Shown here: positions 46,252 through 58,649 of the stretch, piece after piece
Position numbering within the stretch: position 1 is the stretch's first letter
Layout of the letters: each line of letters begins with the position of its first letter
Assembly (NCBI GenBank): GCA_024500155.1
Contig: CM044862.1
Location: 46,448,001 to 46,512,000 of the forward strand
DNA: 64,000 bases
Source: Chenopodium formosanum
Taxonomy: Eukaryota; Streptophyta; Magnoliopsida; Caryophyllales; Amaranthaceae
Reading direction: 5' to 3'
Notes under the pieces: model-generated
What the model saw: only the letters and a program-made list of their open reading frames with translations
Database searches by the model: none
Told to the model about the DNA's origin: nothing
Position numbers and translations under genes: made by a program

Positions 46252-46534
46252 CTTAGGCTAGGAGGCTAAGGACAATTACATCATGTGACACGATAGATGA
46301 ATGAACTTAGGTCATGGAGCTAAGCATCATATATGGTGTAAAGAAGCGATCTTGAATGTCACTTAGGTCTAGAAGCTAAGCACGTATATAGATGAAATGA
46401 TTATGAACGTTTCTTAGGTCAAGGAGCTAAGAACGATATTCTTTGTATTATTACAAATCATTGATATAGAAATGTTACTCAGCACATTATGCGATGCATG
46501 AAACAATGAACATTGCTCAGGTCCAGAAGCTAAG
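46252..46534 (+). repeat. 54-bp repeats with a CTTAGGTC..GAGCTAAG palindromic core
   Basis: CTTAGGCTAGGAGGCTAAG (46252), CTTAGGTCATGGAGCTAAG (46306), CTTAGGTCTAGAAGCTAAG (46362), CTTAGGTCAAGGAGCTAAG (46413) and CTCAGGTCCAGAAGCTAAG (46516) recur at 51-56 bp, with one decayed unit near 46470. A further copy lies at 46755. Each core can form a 5-bp stem. No coding. Confidence 0.85.
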
Positions 46535-46879
46535 CAAGTATACAACGTTTCTTCTAATGAATGTTATCTTGAAAGATGATGAAACATGCACGGTGGGGAA
46601 ACAAGATTTCATGATAAAGGGCTCTTAAAGGGAAGGATGATTGATATGGATTTGAATATGGATGTGTTAGTGAAGTGTGTGAATGTGATACTAAGGCCAG
46701 CTGCAAGGGTTATGGCGATGGAAAGAGATGTGAGAAGAATCAAATATGATGACTCTTTAGGCTAGGTAGGCTAAATGATGTGGGCTCAATCCCCCAAGTC
46801 TAGATCTAAATGGGTAAGGGTAAGCATTGGATATTCTTTGACTCGATCATGCATGGATATGAATATGAATGTGTAGTGG

Positions 46880-46937
46880 CCGCACCTCGATGTGAGGATG
46901 CCTACGTATCCGTTAGGAATCAGGCCGAACGTAGCTC
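46880..46937 (+). other. Structured motif in element C, counterpart of 41998-42053
   Basis: CCTC-GATGT-GAGG, then GATGCCTACGTATCCGTTAGGA, then ATCAGGCCGAACGTAGCTC. Stems CCTC/GAGG, TCC/GGA and CTACGT/ACGTAG can form. Relative to element B the loop and stem bases differ but pairing is kept. It lies antisense to the element, as in B. Confidence 0.55.
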
Positions 46938-49281
46938 TAACAGAACTTTGCACAAGTGTATGTACACCTCAAAGAGATCTTTCAAGGATTGTAATGTGGT
47001 TAAGCTAATGGTTTAAGGAAGAAAGGGGTAAAAGGCTCAAGACCCGAGAGAAACCCTAAGACGTGTAATTGTGAATTGGACTTTGCAAGTTTTATTTTTA
47101 ACATTTTTTTGTTTTGAATTTTTTTTTCATTCTTTTGAATCAATGTAGGCAATCTCAGATCATGCGGTCCATCACTCACTTAGCATTCATGTTTCTCAGG
47201 CACGGTACCAAGCACTCGATGAGAGACGCAATTTGAGACATGTACATATCAAAGACATTGGAACACTTGCCTTTAGACATTATTTTATTGTTGTTTTTCT
47301 GCTTTTTTTTTTTACTTGCTTTTTGTATGTTATACAATTACACATCTTCAAATCCCAAGGTTGAGTGAATGTGGGTTGAAGAAATGAAGGCCAAACGTTA
47401 GATAAGGCTCAAAGTGGTTGATGAAGAAATGAATATGTGATTGAGTGGTTAATGGGGAATGACAGGGTTGCAAAGGTGCCTCAAATCATTGGTGTACCTT
47501 GTGTTTAGTTCGGCAATTGATGATTTTTTTTTATGTTTTTTTATTTTTATCACATGATCGAATGTAAGAAAGAGATGCTCATTTATGAAGAAGGTAAGAA
47601 ATGTGACATATAGACACATGGATAAGGAGAACCTATGCTAGACTTTTTAGGGGGAAGGGTTTGAAACAAAAGAAGAAGAAAACATGAAATCTTGGTGAGA
47701 AGCATGCATCGTGCATTGTCTTCATGGCTGTTTATGAATAACTTCTTGCCGCCTGTTGAAAAAAAAAGTTTCTTATTGTTGATGCTTTGATTGGAAGGAA
47801 AGAAGGAAGGAGTGACGTTCCCCTTATTCTTCCAACTATTTCCTAGTGATTTTAGACTCAAGTACTTTGTAATGATGAACTCACTTAATGCATTCACTCA
47901 ATACTCAGATTGGAAAGGAAGAGTGTAAGAAACAATTTTGGAATCTGATGGGAAAACTCCACTCATTCCTATTACGACGGAAAACGACGCATGCATGGTC
48001 CTAATATACAATCATAAACAATATAGTGCATTACTCGAAGACAAAGTGTGTGCAATGACTCAACATGTGTGATTAGATGAGTTTATTAAGACTCGTGGTA
48101 TGATCGCATGGCTAGACATGAAGACGTGAAAAACAAAGGACCCAATGACCAAATAGCACGAAAGACTAAAAGACAAACTAACTTGATTAATTTTGTCAAA
48201 TTTTAATGTTTATGCTATTTACTAGGTGAAAACGGTCCATTGGCAACCGTTATTCATAGATAAGATCAACCATAATCAAAGACGAAGAACACATGTTAAG
48301 GTTAGCATAAAAATTGATCACAAGAAACTAGGAAGAGGACTAGAATTCTAGAAGAGTTATGACTCATGGGTATAAAAAAAATGAAAAAAATAAAAAAAAT
48401 AAATCTATAATCCTATGTTATACGATTTGACACGGATTAAAGGATTTGGCTAATACTAACTTGACACGAAAAGATATAAAAAAAAATAAATAAATAAAAC
48501 AAAAGAAAGTTGACGCTAAAAAGACACCTAAACCGGACAGGCTGTAGTATATGGGTTATAAATTTTTATCTGTAACTATGATTGAGATGAAACCAACTCC
48601 AAATGAAAGATAAAACCCGGGGCTACAGATCCATATGGGGCACAACACGTAACTCTTTCTAGAACTCCAGATATGACCAAAACAAGTTGACTCTTGTGCA
48701 GTATACGGGAATTAAAATCCGGGTGACTCAAAAATTAAAAAAAAATATATGGCTCGACTCTAATAATAATAAAAAAGGGTTTGATAAGAAAAAAAAATAA
48801 TTAAAAAAATGTCAATAAAAAAAGTGCACACATAAGCATATAGTCATGCATGATGCAATGAAATTCGCAACCTAAAGTCAAGTTCTATATTCGACTATGG
48901 TCAAGCTTTTGGGTGTCAAAGGGTACCATGGTTAAGAGTTTGGACGCGTTAGCAAGGCAGCCTCCCTTGAGGGTGTATGCCAACGGGCGGCTTCGCGAGT
49001 TCGCGATGAAATCGAAATCGACTCCATGGTTTGGGTGGATTTGAAAACTCGGATGAACCCTTATTGCCATGAGCGTTTTCGGGTTGATAGAGCATAAATT
49101 CCCCGGGCTAGCCACATACGTAGAACACGTACTATTGTGGCAAAATAGGTTAGCTAAAATGCATATGCATATGGGACAATGCCAATTAAATCACAGGAAT
49201 ATTTTTCAAGAATCTTTCAAGTCTCATCCACTCATCTTAATTAAATACCGATCACTCAAATTGATAAATAATCAAGAATCC
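46938..49281 (-). other. Leader and internal non-coding region of element C
   Basis: No coding. 48890-49080 matches the leader of element A (18890-19075). 48360-48500 and 48740-48830 are A-rich. The remainder shows no recognisable domain on either strand; small frames such as 47583-47897 have no support. Confidence 0.6.
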
Positions 49282-49299
49282 TCCACTGTGGAGTCGCCA
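49282..49299 (-). other. Primer binding site of element C
   Basis: On the - strand it reads TGGCGACTCCACAGTGGA, three bases inside the 5' LTR (whose inner end is 49303). It differs from element A at one position. Confidence 0.8.
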
Positions 49300-49302
49300 A
49301 AT

Positions 49303-51340
49303 TGTAGGCGTCGTTTGAAGTGCGCCTACGTTAAAAAGCATGTTGTGAATATGCTTGGCACTCTTAGGAAATAGGAATTGACATATACGATTAGGGACAA
49401 GGAAAGTAGGGAGCCGCCAACAAGTTGTTAAGGAACTTGTAAACCGTTCACAGATCATAAAAGGCAACCACGAATAAAGGGACAACGAAGGCAACAACGA
49501 TTGACCCGTGAAGGTTACACCCCATTCATAATCCATGAGATTACTAACTCCATATGGTTCGAAACCACGAAAGGAGGATCGGGGATGATGGTAGGAAGTG
49601 AGTCATGGACTCACATTCGCCCGTATTGGCCTCTACTCGATTCTTATAGTGAAAAATGATTCCTGCGATCTCAAAGGCATACAAACAAAGATTCATTTTG
49701 CTCCAATCTAATATTAAGCAAAATTTTTTGAACATTAATGCAACATATTATTCTAAAATATTGGTGATCACTTGATTTAATAACAAGATTAATAAGGAAC
49801 CTAAACCGGTTGTCCAAATTATCTTATTAGGCGTGATTTTCAATTACATATTTCCTTTAAACATGCAATATGGTGATCATAAAAATAATAGAATAAACAT
49901 CAATATTGGAAGCAATTTAACCATAATATCGTTAGTCAAATTAAATATAAAATAACCTAATCATGATGCTAGCAATATTAAAATAAAATAAGAGTAATTA
50001 ATTTAATTATTTACTCACATTTCGCGTGTTCCTTTAAATTGCTACATCATGAATAAACTGTTAGTAACTTCAATAAAAATATAAAGCAAATGAAATAAAA
50101 TTAAATAAATATAGATTTGATTTGGTCCAAACCCTCAGTTATTTGTACCTCTCACGCCTTGGTTTAAGTATAAAACCTCGGGTATTGTATGAACTCCTTG
50201 GAGTGCTTAATTAGGGGAAGTATTTTGAGAGAATAGGTTGACTAGTATTTAGGCTAAAGAGGGAGAAGAGAATTATTTTGTGATCAAGCTTGTTGATTAT
50301 TGAAAAAGGGGTGATATGACCTCTATTTATAGAGAAACAAAAAAGAAGGATCGAAGAATTATGATAAGATCCGAATTAAATCGGAATAAAACTCGATAGA
50401 CAGCAGTTTTTGCTGTTTTTGTTTTTATCATATCTTTTGATCCAGAAATCGGAATAAGATGAACAAGATATCGTTGGAAAGCTCTTAAAGTCTAATTTCT
50501 AACCCAATTAAAATAAGATTAAAATATTTTGTAGAACAAAAGATATAGCCGAAATAGTGAGACGGTGTCAGTTTTGGATAGAGTTTGACATTTTATTCAT
50601 ATCTTTTCCGTTATAGCTCGAAATTGATATTATAATATATAATTGGAAAGATAATTTCAAGGGCTATCCAACCATATAAAATTTGGATAAAAAATATAAG
50701 ACAAGAAAATAATATCTATCTATCTTTGAACGTCTTTCAATTCGGATATAAATAGGATTTTCAAAAAAAGGAGTTTTATTCAATTTCAAACTATTTAATC
50801 TTATCTTTTTAAAAAGGATAATTAAGATATTTTAGAAACTTATAGAAGCTTCTAATTATTCCTAATTAGTTTAGGATTGGGATTAAATCATTTGGACCCT
50901 CCACATGATCATTGGGTCGTAGGTAAGGTGGGGTTAGGTTCTGTTTGGGCTCAGTTTAATATTTTGGTCATAACTTATTCGCTATAACTCGGATTTGGGC
51001 TTATAATATATCTTTGGAAAGCTATTTTTAAGATCCATCCAACTATTTAATCATTGGACCCATATTATGGACCAAAATAAACTGGATCAAACGTGTTTAT
51101 AAAAAGGACACGAAATGAATGATTTTAAAGGACACGAAATGAATTATTTTGGGTTTAAAGGTACGAAAAGAGGAAAATAAGTTATGGTTTTGGGAAATGG
51201 TCTAGGAATTGGGTTGGTTTATGAAATGGAAATATGGATTTAAACACTCCAAGATTAAATACTCAACCCGACCAATAATGGCGGTGAAAGGTTGTTCATC
51301 ATCGGGTTTGGTTTTGGGGAGACATTTTTAGGTGTCTACA
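49303..51340 (-). mobile_element. 5' LTR of element C
   Basis: Same length (2038 bp) and structure as 42841-44878. - strand TATA box CTATAAATAG at 50323-50332. It ends at 51340 where the integrase frame of element B resumes. Confidence 0.9.
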
Positions 51341-52200
51341 GACGCGCAATACGCCTTTGGAAGACTTGTAAATGATGCAAAGCTCTTAATCGTCGTTCAT
51401 CGAGGAATAAAAGCTCTTCATACCTCGCTTTTACCCATTAAGCTTCCGGTAGCTTATTTTCAAGTATGATGCGTAGGGATGGTGTTTCCAGTTCGACTGG
51501 CTGAACTGCGTCCATTCCAAAAACTAAGGAGTAAGGAGTTAATCCTATTGATGTTCTTATAGACGTTCTATAACCTCATAATGCGAAGTGTAGTTTATCC
51601 GGCCAGTCTTTCTAATTTACTGCCATTTTCATAATGATGATTGTTATATTTTTATTTGCAGACTCTACATCTCCATTCATTTGAGGTCTGTATGGGGGTG
51701 AGTGATGATGTTTTACTTTATAACGAGTTAAGAGGGTCTGGACTTCAGCTTCGAAATGAGATCCCTGATCATTAATTAGTTCATGTGGAACTCCATATCT
51801 ACAAAATATGTTTCGTTCGAGAAACTTTGCGACATGTTTAGAAGTGTAAATCACGTAAGAAGTAACCTCAATCCACTTAGTGAAGTAATCGATGGCTACT
51901 AATATGTACTTGTGCCCTCCTGCTCTTTTTGGAGAGATTTTTCCAATTATGTCAATTCCCCAAGTTGAAAAAGGCCAAGGGGAATAGTTCGGATGGTGGA
52001 AGGTGTTGTAAATTAGCGAACATTTGGCACTCAGGACCTTTTTTAACATATTGTATGCAATCATGTTCCATAGTGAACCAATAGTACCCTTGTCGTGAAA
52101 TTATTTTTGAAATCATTTACCATTCATGTGAGGTCCACAAACACCTTTGTGAGTATTTTCTATAAGGCGTGTGGCTTCCGGTTAGTCTATTCATTTTAAA
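51341..52200 (-). pseudogene. pol: Integrase of element B (zinc-binding and catalytic core)
   Basis: CGPHMNGK near 52130 and the following His/Cys region mark the zinc-binding part (several stops). The core reads PWPFSTWGIDIIGKISPKRA, YFTKWIEVTSYVIYTSKHVA, GVPHELINDQGSHFEAEV and PPYRPQMNGDVESANKN, supplying the D-D-E residues. The part nearest 51341 (EELLFLDERRLRALHHLQVF) leads to the break made by element C. Catalytic residues are visible, but stops and frameshifts disable it. Confidence 0.88.
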
Positions 52201-53350
52201 CTTTGACCGTTAGGTCCTTTTTTGCAATATACCATATAGGGCCGCAAGTGTTCGTAAGGCTCGTTTATCTTTCGTTGAAGTATTTTTGAGATATGTGCCA
52301 TAGGTAATATATTGGAGGATATGATCATAACAGAGACTGTCTCCTTCGATGTCATTTATTTCCTTTATTGCATTGCAATACGATGGTTCTTCTCTTCTAT
52401 CAACGCATAATGGCATCATATTTAAGTGATCTTGAATGTTTATCATTGAGGCTAATTTTGCTAGCGTATCGGCAAATTGATTGTCATCCTTGGGAGATAT
52501 TTAAAATCAATATGTTCAAAATGCTCGATGAGTGGCTCTAGGTGTGCTTGGTATAATATCAATGTAGAGTTTTTTATTTTCCTTTTTTTTTTTAGTATAT
52601 GATTAATAATCAGACTGGAGTCTGCATATACCCCTAATTTTTGCACACCTATGCTAGCTGCTGCTTCTAATCCAATAATGCACGCTTCACATTCTGCGGC
52701 ATTATAAGTAAACTAAAAGTCTAGTTTAACAGAGATTGGAGTATGTGCTCCCTCTCGACTTATGAGTAACACTCCTACACCACATCCATTTTGATTGGAC
52801 GCACCGTCGAAGTACATTACCCATTTGTCATCTTATGTCATGTGAATCTCTTCATCTGGTAGATGAGTAGTTTCTGCACGACTTGTTTGAATTGGATGTT
52901 GTGCCAGAAAATCGGAAATTACTTTTCCTTTCATTAATTTTTCAAGAATATATTTTAACTCAAATTCGGCCAACATCACCAACCACTTAGATATCCTTCT
53001 ATGTATGGGTGGTTGTTCAAACAAATACTTTATCGGATTTTGTCGAGAAATCACATGAGTAGTGTGTGGTAACATATAATGTCGTAATTTTTTGGTTGCC
53101 CACACTAATGCTAGGCTTGTCTTTTCCAAGGTGCTATATTTTGTTTCATATTGGATGAATTTTTTACTTATGTAATATATTGCACGCTCGCCTTGTTCTA
53201 CCTCTTGTGCTAACATGACACCTGTGGCTGTGTCTGTAACTATAATGTATAGCCTAAGAGGTAGTTTAGGTACTGGTGGTGCTAAAATTGGTGGACTTTT
53301 GAGATAATATTTGATTTTCTCAAAGGCCTTTTGGATTGTCCCATTCATGT
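52201..53350 (-). pseudogene. pol: RNase H and second RNase H of element B
   Basis: 53348-52833 encodes the first RNase H (PLRLYIIVTDTATGVMLAQE, IYYISKKFIQYETKYSTLEK, LALVWATKKLRHYML, NPIKYLFEQPPIHRRISKW). Then FDGASNQNGCGVGVLLIS, NAAECEACIIGLEAAASIGV and GVYADSSLIINHI form the archaeal-type RNase H that identifies the Tat lineage. A TAG follows KLDF and the frame shifts near 52500. 52446-52210 is the linker towards integrase (MPLCVDRREEPSY...TKDKRALRTLAALYGI). Confidence 0.88.
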
Positions 53351-54600
53351 TTCTCCTCTTTTTTCAATTTTTAAAATATTGGCTCACAAGTCACAGACAA
53401 TTTGTTGATAAATCGACTAATGTATTGTAGTTTGCCAAGGAATCCACTAATTGCTTTTTCTGTTTGAGGGGGAGGCATGTCAACAATTGTCTTTATTTTA
53501 GAGGGATCGATCTCGATGCCACGTGTACTTACTACGTATCCGAGTAATTTGCCAGAAGTTACTCCGAAGGCGCATTTTTATGGATTCAATCGCATTTTGT
53601 ATTCTTTTTATGCGAGTAAAAACTTGCGTAAAGATTTTATGTGTCCCATTCTATTTTTGTACTTCACGATCATATCATCCACATACACTTCTATTTCTTT
53701 ATGCATCATATCATGCAAGAGAGGCGTAGCCGTTAGTAGCTTTAAACCAAATGGCATGACTATGTAGCATTACGTACCCCAAGGGGTAACAAAGCATGTC
53801 TTTTCTTTGTCTTCTTTTTCCATTAAAATTTGGTTGAAACCTTGCGTATCCATCCATAAAGGATAACATCGCATGTTCAGTCGTGTTATCTACCAATATA
53901 TCAATATATGGTAAAGGAAAATCGTCTTTAAGGCTAGCTTTATTAAGGTCCCTAAAGTCGACACACATGCGAACTTGTCCATCCTTTTTAAGGTCTGGGA
54001 TGATGTTCGCTACCCATTTTGGGTAATTACATATGCGTGTTTTTGTACTTCTTCTTTTATTTTTAATGCGACATTAGGTTTCATTCGTCGAAGTTTTTTT
54101 TTTACTAGTTTAGAGGTAAAGTTCAAGGAAATGGTATGTTCCACAATTTCCCTATCTATTCCAGGCATGTCCTTGTATGACCAAGCAAACACGTCTTCGA
54201 ATTCCTTGAGCGTCGATACGAGAGTCGATCGCTCTTCCGGAATTAGAGTTAAGCCAATTTTGACTTCTCTTTTATTTTCGTAAGTTCCTCTGTTAACTAT
54301 TTTTGTTTCTTCAATGATAGGGTTCTTTTGTTCTCGTTCATTCATTAGTTCAACCAATTTATTAATGTTATCATCTTTATTAGATTGATTGTCATAGCAT
54401 TCGAAAGATTCAAGAGAAGGCATACACTCGGAAATAGAGCTCATATTATGAAAATTAAAAGAGAATACATTAAGAGAAGAATCCTTTTTGGGATCTTCGT
54501 CCTTAGAACTAGAAAATAAAGACTCACTAGTGGCCACAAAGCCTAAATTTCCAGCTTCCCTAGAGTCTATAATGGATTCATCGTCCGATTCTTCAAACAT
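53351..54600 (-). pseudogene. pol: Reverse transcriptase of element B
   Basis: 54600-54010 starts with an acidic linker and then DVFAWSYKDMPGIDREIVEH and KKLRRMKPNVALKIKEEVQK. The next part (53968-53711) has MCVDFRDLNKASLKDDFPLP and LSFMDGYA. The catalytic box VYVDDMI is encoded at about 53671-53690. Frameshifts lie near 54010, 53830 and 53720. A FVDD/YVDD-type polymerase of the Ty3/gypsy class; inactive. Confidence 0.88.
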
Positions 54601-56444
54601 CTTCCCTTCACCTGTGACGATTTTCAGCTTATCGCCTTTGAGATTGGGCCATTTGAAAGATTTCCTCTATCCATGCTTAAGAGTTTCATTTGAAAGGGTG
54701 ATCAACAAGGTTGGGTCAAAAGCTTCATCTTTTGATTGGTCATTGTAGTGACATGATTTTGCTCTAGTCCAAATAGCAAGTTAAATGCTTGCCCATCATA
54801 GCACCCTGGAATTAGGTGTTTTGATTTAACAATACTAAGATCGTCATCCAAGAAGTAGCAATCATGAAATATTTCAAATCCAGGCTTCTTGATTCCTTCC
54901 AGAACTAAGGGTTATGGAAAGTCGTAGCATGGGTAATCTTCTCCCTCCCTGATGAATTTCCCATTAAGGGTTTGTTGATAGGATGGGAGTAAAGTGATTA
55001 TCCCTTTCTTATTATTGTCTCTACGTGCTTATTTTTGCATCATGAGACTCCAATTCTTCTTTCGTTAGTTTATATCCCAATCCAAAGTAGAAACTTTTCT
55101 TTGGGATAGGAAGTAAGAGAGATTTCTTCATTCCTATTCCCAAAGGCATCCCAGGAAAGTAACTACTCTTGAGTAAGATGTTTACTATCCGAGTGGAATA
55201 TGGATCAAGCTTAAATGTTTCTTCAAAATCTTCTTCCATTTCAATTGTGTAGATTGGCTCCGCGACAAATCCCCACATGTCCTCTTCATCATTATCATGG
55301 TTTATATCTAAGAGTGATTAATCATTTAATGCTATTTTGAGAGGAGAAGCATGAATAGTCATAGGAAGCCCTTGATAGTTCAACCTAATCATTTAATGAA
55401 GTGAGGATGGTATTGAACCAAGCTCATGTATCCAAGGACGTCCAAGTAAGAGGTTGAATGTAGTCTTTATGTCCATAACATGGAATTCAACCATTTTTTA
55501 AATGAGGCCACTATTAATTGGTAGCTTATGAGCTCCACACACTATCTTCTCGAATTGTCATAAGCCCTAATGCTTTGTGTTGTTGATTGAAAATCTTTTT
55601 CTGGATTAAGGCCTAAGTATTTTTCCGTTCGTAATGGGCATACATTTACAGTTGACCCATTGGCTACCAAAGTTAGAGGGATATTGTATCCCTTGCATAC
55701 CACAGTTATGTATAATGCCTTGTTGTGGGTAATTTATTTTGAAGGCAAATCATCATTAGTGAAAATGATTGATTTGTCGGATTTCTCGCTAGTAAGCAAG
55801 CTAACGAGATCCTGAGGAGTTGTGTCTGTGCTTACAGTCAAAGCCGTTAGAGCGTTCATGAGAGAATTTCTATGTTTTTTAGAAGTACTTAGGAGTTTCC
55901 AAATGCTAACATTTCCCTTAGATTGGCGAAGTTTTTTTACCAATGGATCTTCCACCTCAAGTGGAGTTGGTATTGGATTTTGTACTTAACCATGAGTTTG
56001 ATTTTGTATGGTCGTAGATCCATTTGGTGGTGGTGCTTGGTAGACTCGACCATAACGAGTTAAATGATCTATCTCATTTGGGTTAGTTGTAGGACTCACA
56101 GACCAAATTTCTTCTTGATGCATAAGACGTGCCTCCATTTCGAGATTTTCCATGAGTTGTGCTTGATGTCATTGTTCATCAAAGGAGCAATTCGATAAAT
56201 CTTGCGGCTTCCCCAAGAAATGATACCAATCAAGCGCTCCATTTGTTTCATTTTGTAAACAAGATGGAGGTGGGACGGCGGCATACTTAGAGACATATAA
56301 GTCTTGAAAGTCGTCGTCCCATAGTCCACATACTTCATTAGTTGTCCCTATGAGTATCAAGGATAGAGGTTCTCCTATAGGTGTGATATAGTCTAACGGA
56401 TTGAACATATCACTTCCCATATGGTCCTCATCGATGTAAAACAC
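54601..56444 (-). pseudogene. pol: Protease and flanking linkers of element B
   Basis: Protease motif LVANGSTVNVCPLRTEKYLG lies at about 55660-55600; relatives have D where this has A (GCC for GAC), so the catalytic Asp is lost. LGRPWIHELGSIPSS-like sequence follows near 55440. 55955-55734 is the conserved segment before it (VSIWKLLSTSKKHRNSLMNA). 55278-55021 is the linker ending in GLGYKLTKEELESH. 56444-56169 is the gag to protease spacer. Many stops. Confidence 0.75.
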
Positions 56445-56507
56445 CCCTATGGGGGATGCATTATTATTAAGTTTAGGCGTGGGAATTCTCCCATCGTCTA
56501 CTAAATC

Positions 56508-57637
56508 TTATATTTTGTGCTTTAAAACATAGCAACGTTCAGTATCATGTCCAACACCTCTATGATAAACATAATAAGCATTACCATTCCATAGAGGAAA
56601 TCTTCTTTCTAGTGGAGTGGGTGGTGTTGGTCTTGTTGGCGCAAGTAAGTCTTTTTCATTTAATTTTTTTAACAATTCTTTATAGCTTACAGGAAATGGA
56701 GTAAATTTTCTTTCTTTTGTCCATCTTTTTCTAGGATCATCATATCGATTTGTATTATTGTATTGCGTGGAAGTCGCAAATATGTCAATAAAGGATGATG
56801 CATTATCATTCCCCTTCTTGTAGTTATTCTTAGGTTGATGATGATGATGATGTTTGTTTGCTTTTTCTTTAGCAAGATCATCTTCAATCCTAGTAGCCAC
56901 AAAATAGACCTTTTGAAAAGTGTCTAAACCAAGGTAACGTAGATGTTTGTTGTACTTTTTATGACAGCTGTCAATGAACTTTTGTACTAACTTGAGTTCA
57001 GGTGGCCTTTGGGCAAGGTGGGCCGCCTTTTCTCGCCATCTACGATAAAAAGCAAGGAAACCTTCATCGTCGCCTTGCCTAATAATCTCGACTTCATGTA
57101 AAGTTGACTTAAACTCTACGTTACTCTCATATTTGGTAATGAAAGTCGAAACTACATATTCCCATGTTGCCTTGAAATTTTTATCTAGCCCATATACCAC
57201 TCTCTCGCGGTTGGGTCTAGGGATAAGGGGAAAGTCAAAGCATAAAGCTTAGGATCATCTCCCTTTAATGCCATAGTGCAAGTAAAACACATTAAATGAT
57301 TTTTTGGATTATTGGTTATCCTAAATATTGGCAAGTCCGTAGCTACGAACTTATCCGGTAAAGCATGTCCTGGGGGAGGAGCAAACTTTTCTGCGTCAAA
57401 GTACTTGTTCCCCATTGTAGAACGAAGAACTAGCTTCTCAAACGACTTTTCTTTGATGGATAATTGTTCCATCTTTTCTTGCAAGGCTAAAGTTTCAGTG
57501 TTTTTCTTTTCAGCATTTTCCATTTTCTTAATTCTTCTCTCCTCGGCCTCTTGAGCCTTTTCCTCTCTCAAACGAAGAATCTCTTGTTGAAGTTCTTCGA
57601 TGGTTGGCTTTGTTGTTGGACTAGGATTAGTTGTCAA
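56508..57637 (-). pseudogene. gag: gag of element B
   Basis: Start MTTNPSPTTKPTIEELQQEI at 57637, with a coiled-coil-like Glu/Lys-rich region (residues about 15-70) and the core DLPIFRITNNPKNHL and LTFPLSLDPTAREWY. A frameshift at about 57185-57200 separates it from the continuing frame (TWEYVVSTFITKYESNVEF, LAFYRRWREKAAHLAQRPPE), then a His/Asn run and the zinc-knuckle relic YHRGVGHDTERCYVLKHKI, whose first Cys is missing. A stop follows where Gln is usual. Typical Tat gag, broken. Confidence 0.87.
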
Positions 57638-58630
57638 AGAAAAGTGGTTTGAAAGGGGTTGATCTTTGAGTGGTAAACGTAGAATGCAAGTGCCCGAGAG
57701 TCCTCATTACCAAGCTTGGAAACCGTCCCTAAAAGAGTACGAAATGATAAGTAAATCGTTACGTTTGTTTAAAAAGGGAAAAAGAAAGAAAAAGAAAAAG
57801 AAAAGACGCAAAATATATTAAAACGAATAACATCACCCTTGACAATTCTTCAATGAAGATATTATTCAGACGAGTCAATTTGTTTTTTGAGAAATTAAAA
57901 TTGGCTCGTCCAGTGGGCGCGCGCAAGTAACTCAATTGCGCGCGGCTGTTGCGTGCAATGGAATGACTTGCACTGGGAGGGGTCGCGCGCCAGCTGCTCG
58001 TAGAATTTTTTTTAATTCGAGCGTTTTTTTTTTTTTGTCATCGTTTTTTTTTATTCGATATTTTTTATTTGATTTTTTTTATGATTTCCTTTAAATATGA
58101 CGCCAAATCATGAAGAGACAACTTTGTACTTGGGAACCTAGACCAAACTAAAAAGAGACAAAGAAGACTATCCTAACGCGTTGCATATAGTCACATAATC
58201 ACATAAGCATGCCATAAATCAAGATTCACGCAACGCCGTTCTAAGGTCAAAAAATCTTGGGTGTCCAAAGGTACCATATCTTAAGAAATGACACCTAAAT
58301 CAATCATTCAACGTGTTCACTCATGGCATTGCCCTCCCATCATTTTGTTTGCAATATGGGTGGGATGATTGTTATTGATTTCGGAATGGAAGCCTAGTGT
58401 TGGTAAACCCTAGTCAATGAGCAATTCCCCAATGGTTTAAGTGTGCTATGCTTATACATGATGCAATGTCGCTTGTTTGGTTTTTACTCTTGTGCAAAAG
58501 GAAGATATTATGCGTTCAATTCTCGCTCTCTAACTAGATATTATCCAATTTAATTCTCGTTACAATCCATAGGCAATTTAGTGTTGGAAACCTTGGACCA
58601 TAACTATGAATTAATCATGTAACCTCTAAG
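57638..58630 (-). other. Leader of element B
   Basis: Untranslated region between primer site and gag. It contains a GTTGCGCGC module (57914-57996: GGCGCGCGCAAGTAACTCAA, TTGCGCGCGGCTGTTGCGTG), the counterpart of the CCGTGTCACGG modules in the leader of element A. T-rich stretches (58005-58085) surround it. No coding. Confidence 0.65.
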
Positions 58631-58648
58631 TCCCCAGTGGAGTCGCCA
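58631..58648 (-). other. Primer binding site of element B
   Basis: On the - strand it reads TGGCGACTCCACTGGGGA, one base inside the LTR end at 58650. It is nearly identical to the site of family 1 although the LTRs are different. Confidence 0.8.
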
Positions 58649-58649
58649 C

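Larger units (their letters stand above)
42841..51340 (-). mobile_element. Element C: family-1 retrotransposon without gag-pol (large derivative)
   Basis: Two 2038-bp LTRs (42841-44878 and 49303-51340) flank a 4424-bp internal region with primer site (49282-49299) and polypurine tract (44881-44892), both in - orientation. Flanks are GACGT and GACGC, a 5-bp duplication with one change. The internal region has leader sequence shared with A and 3' tandem repeats shared with D but no gag, RT or integrase, so it must have moved using proteins of a relative. LTRs look about 95% identical over the first 230 bases by eye, younger than element B. Confidence 0.92.
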
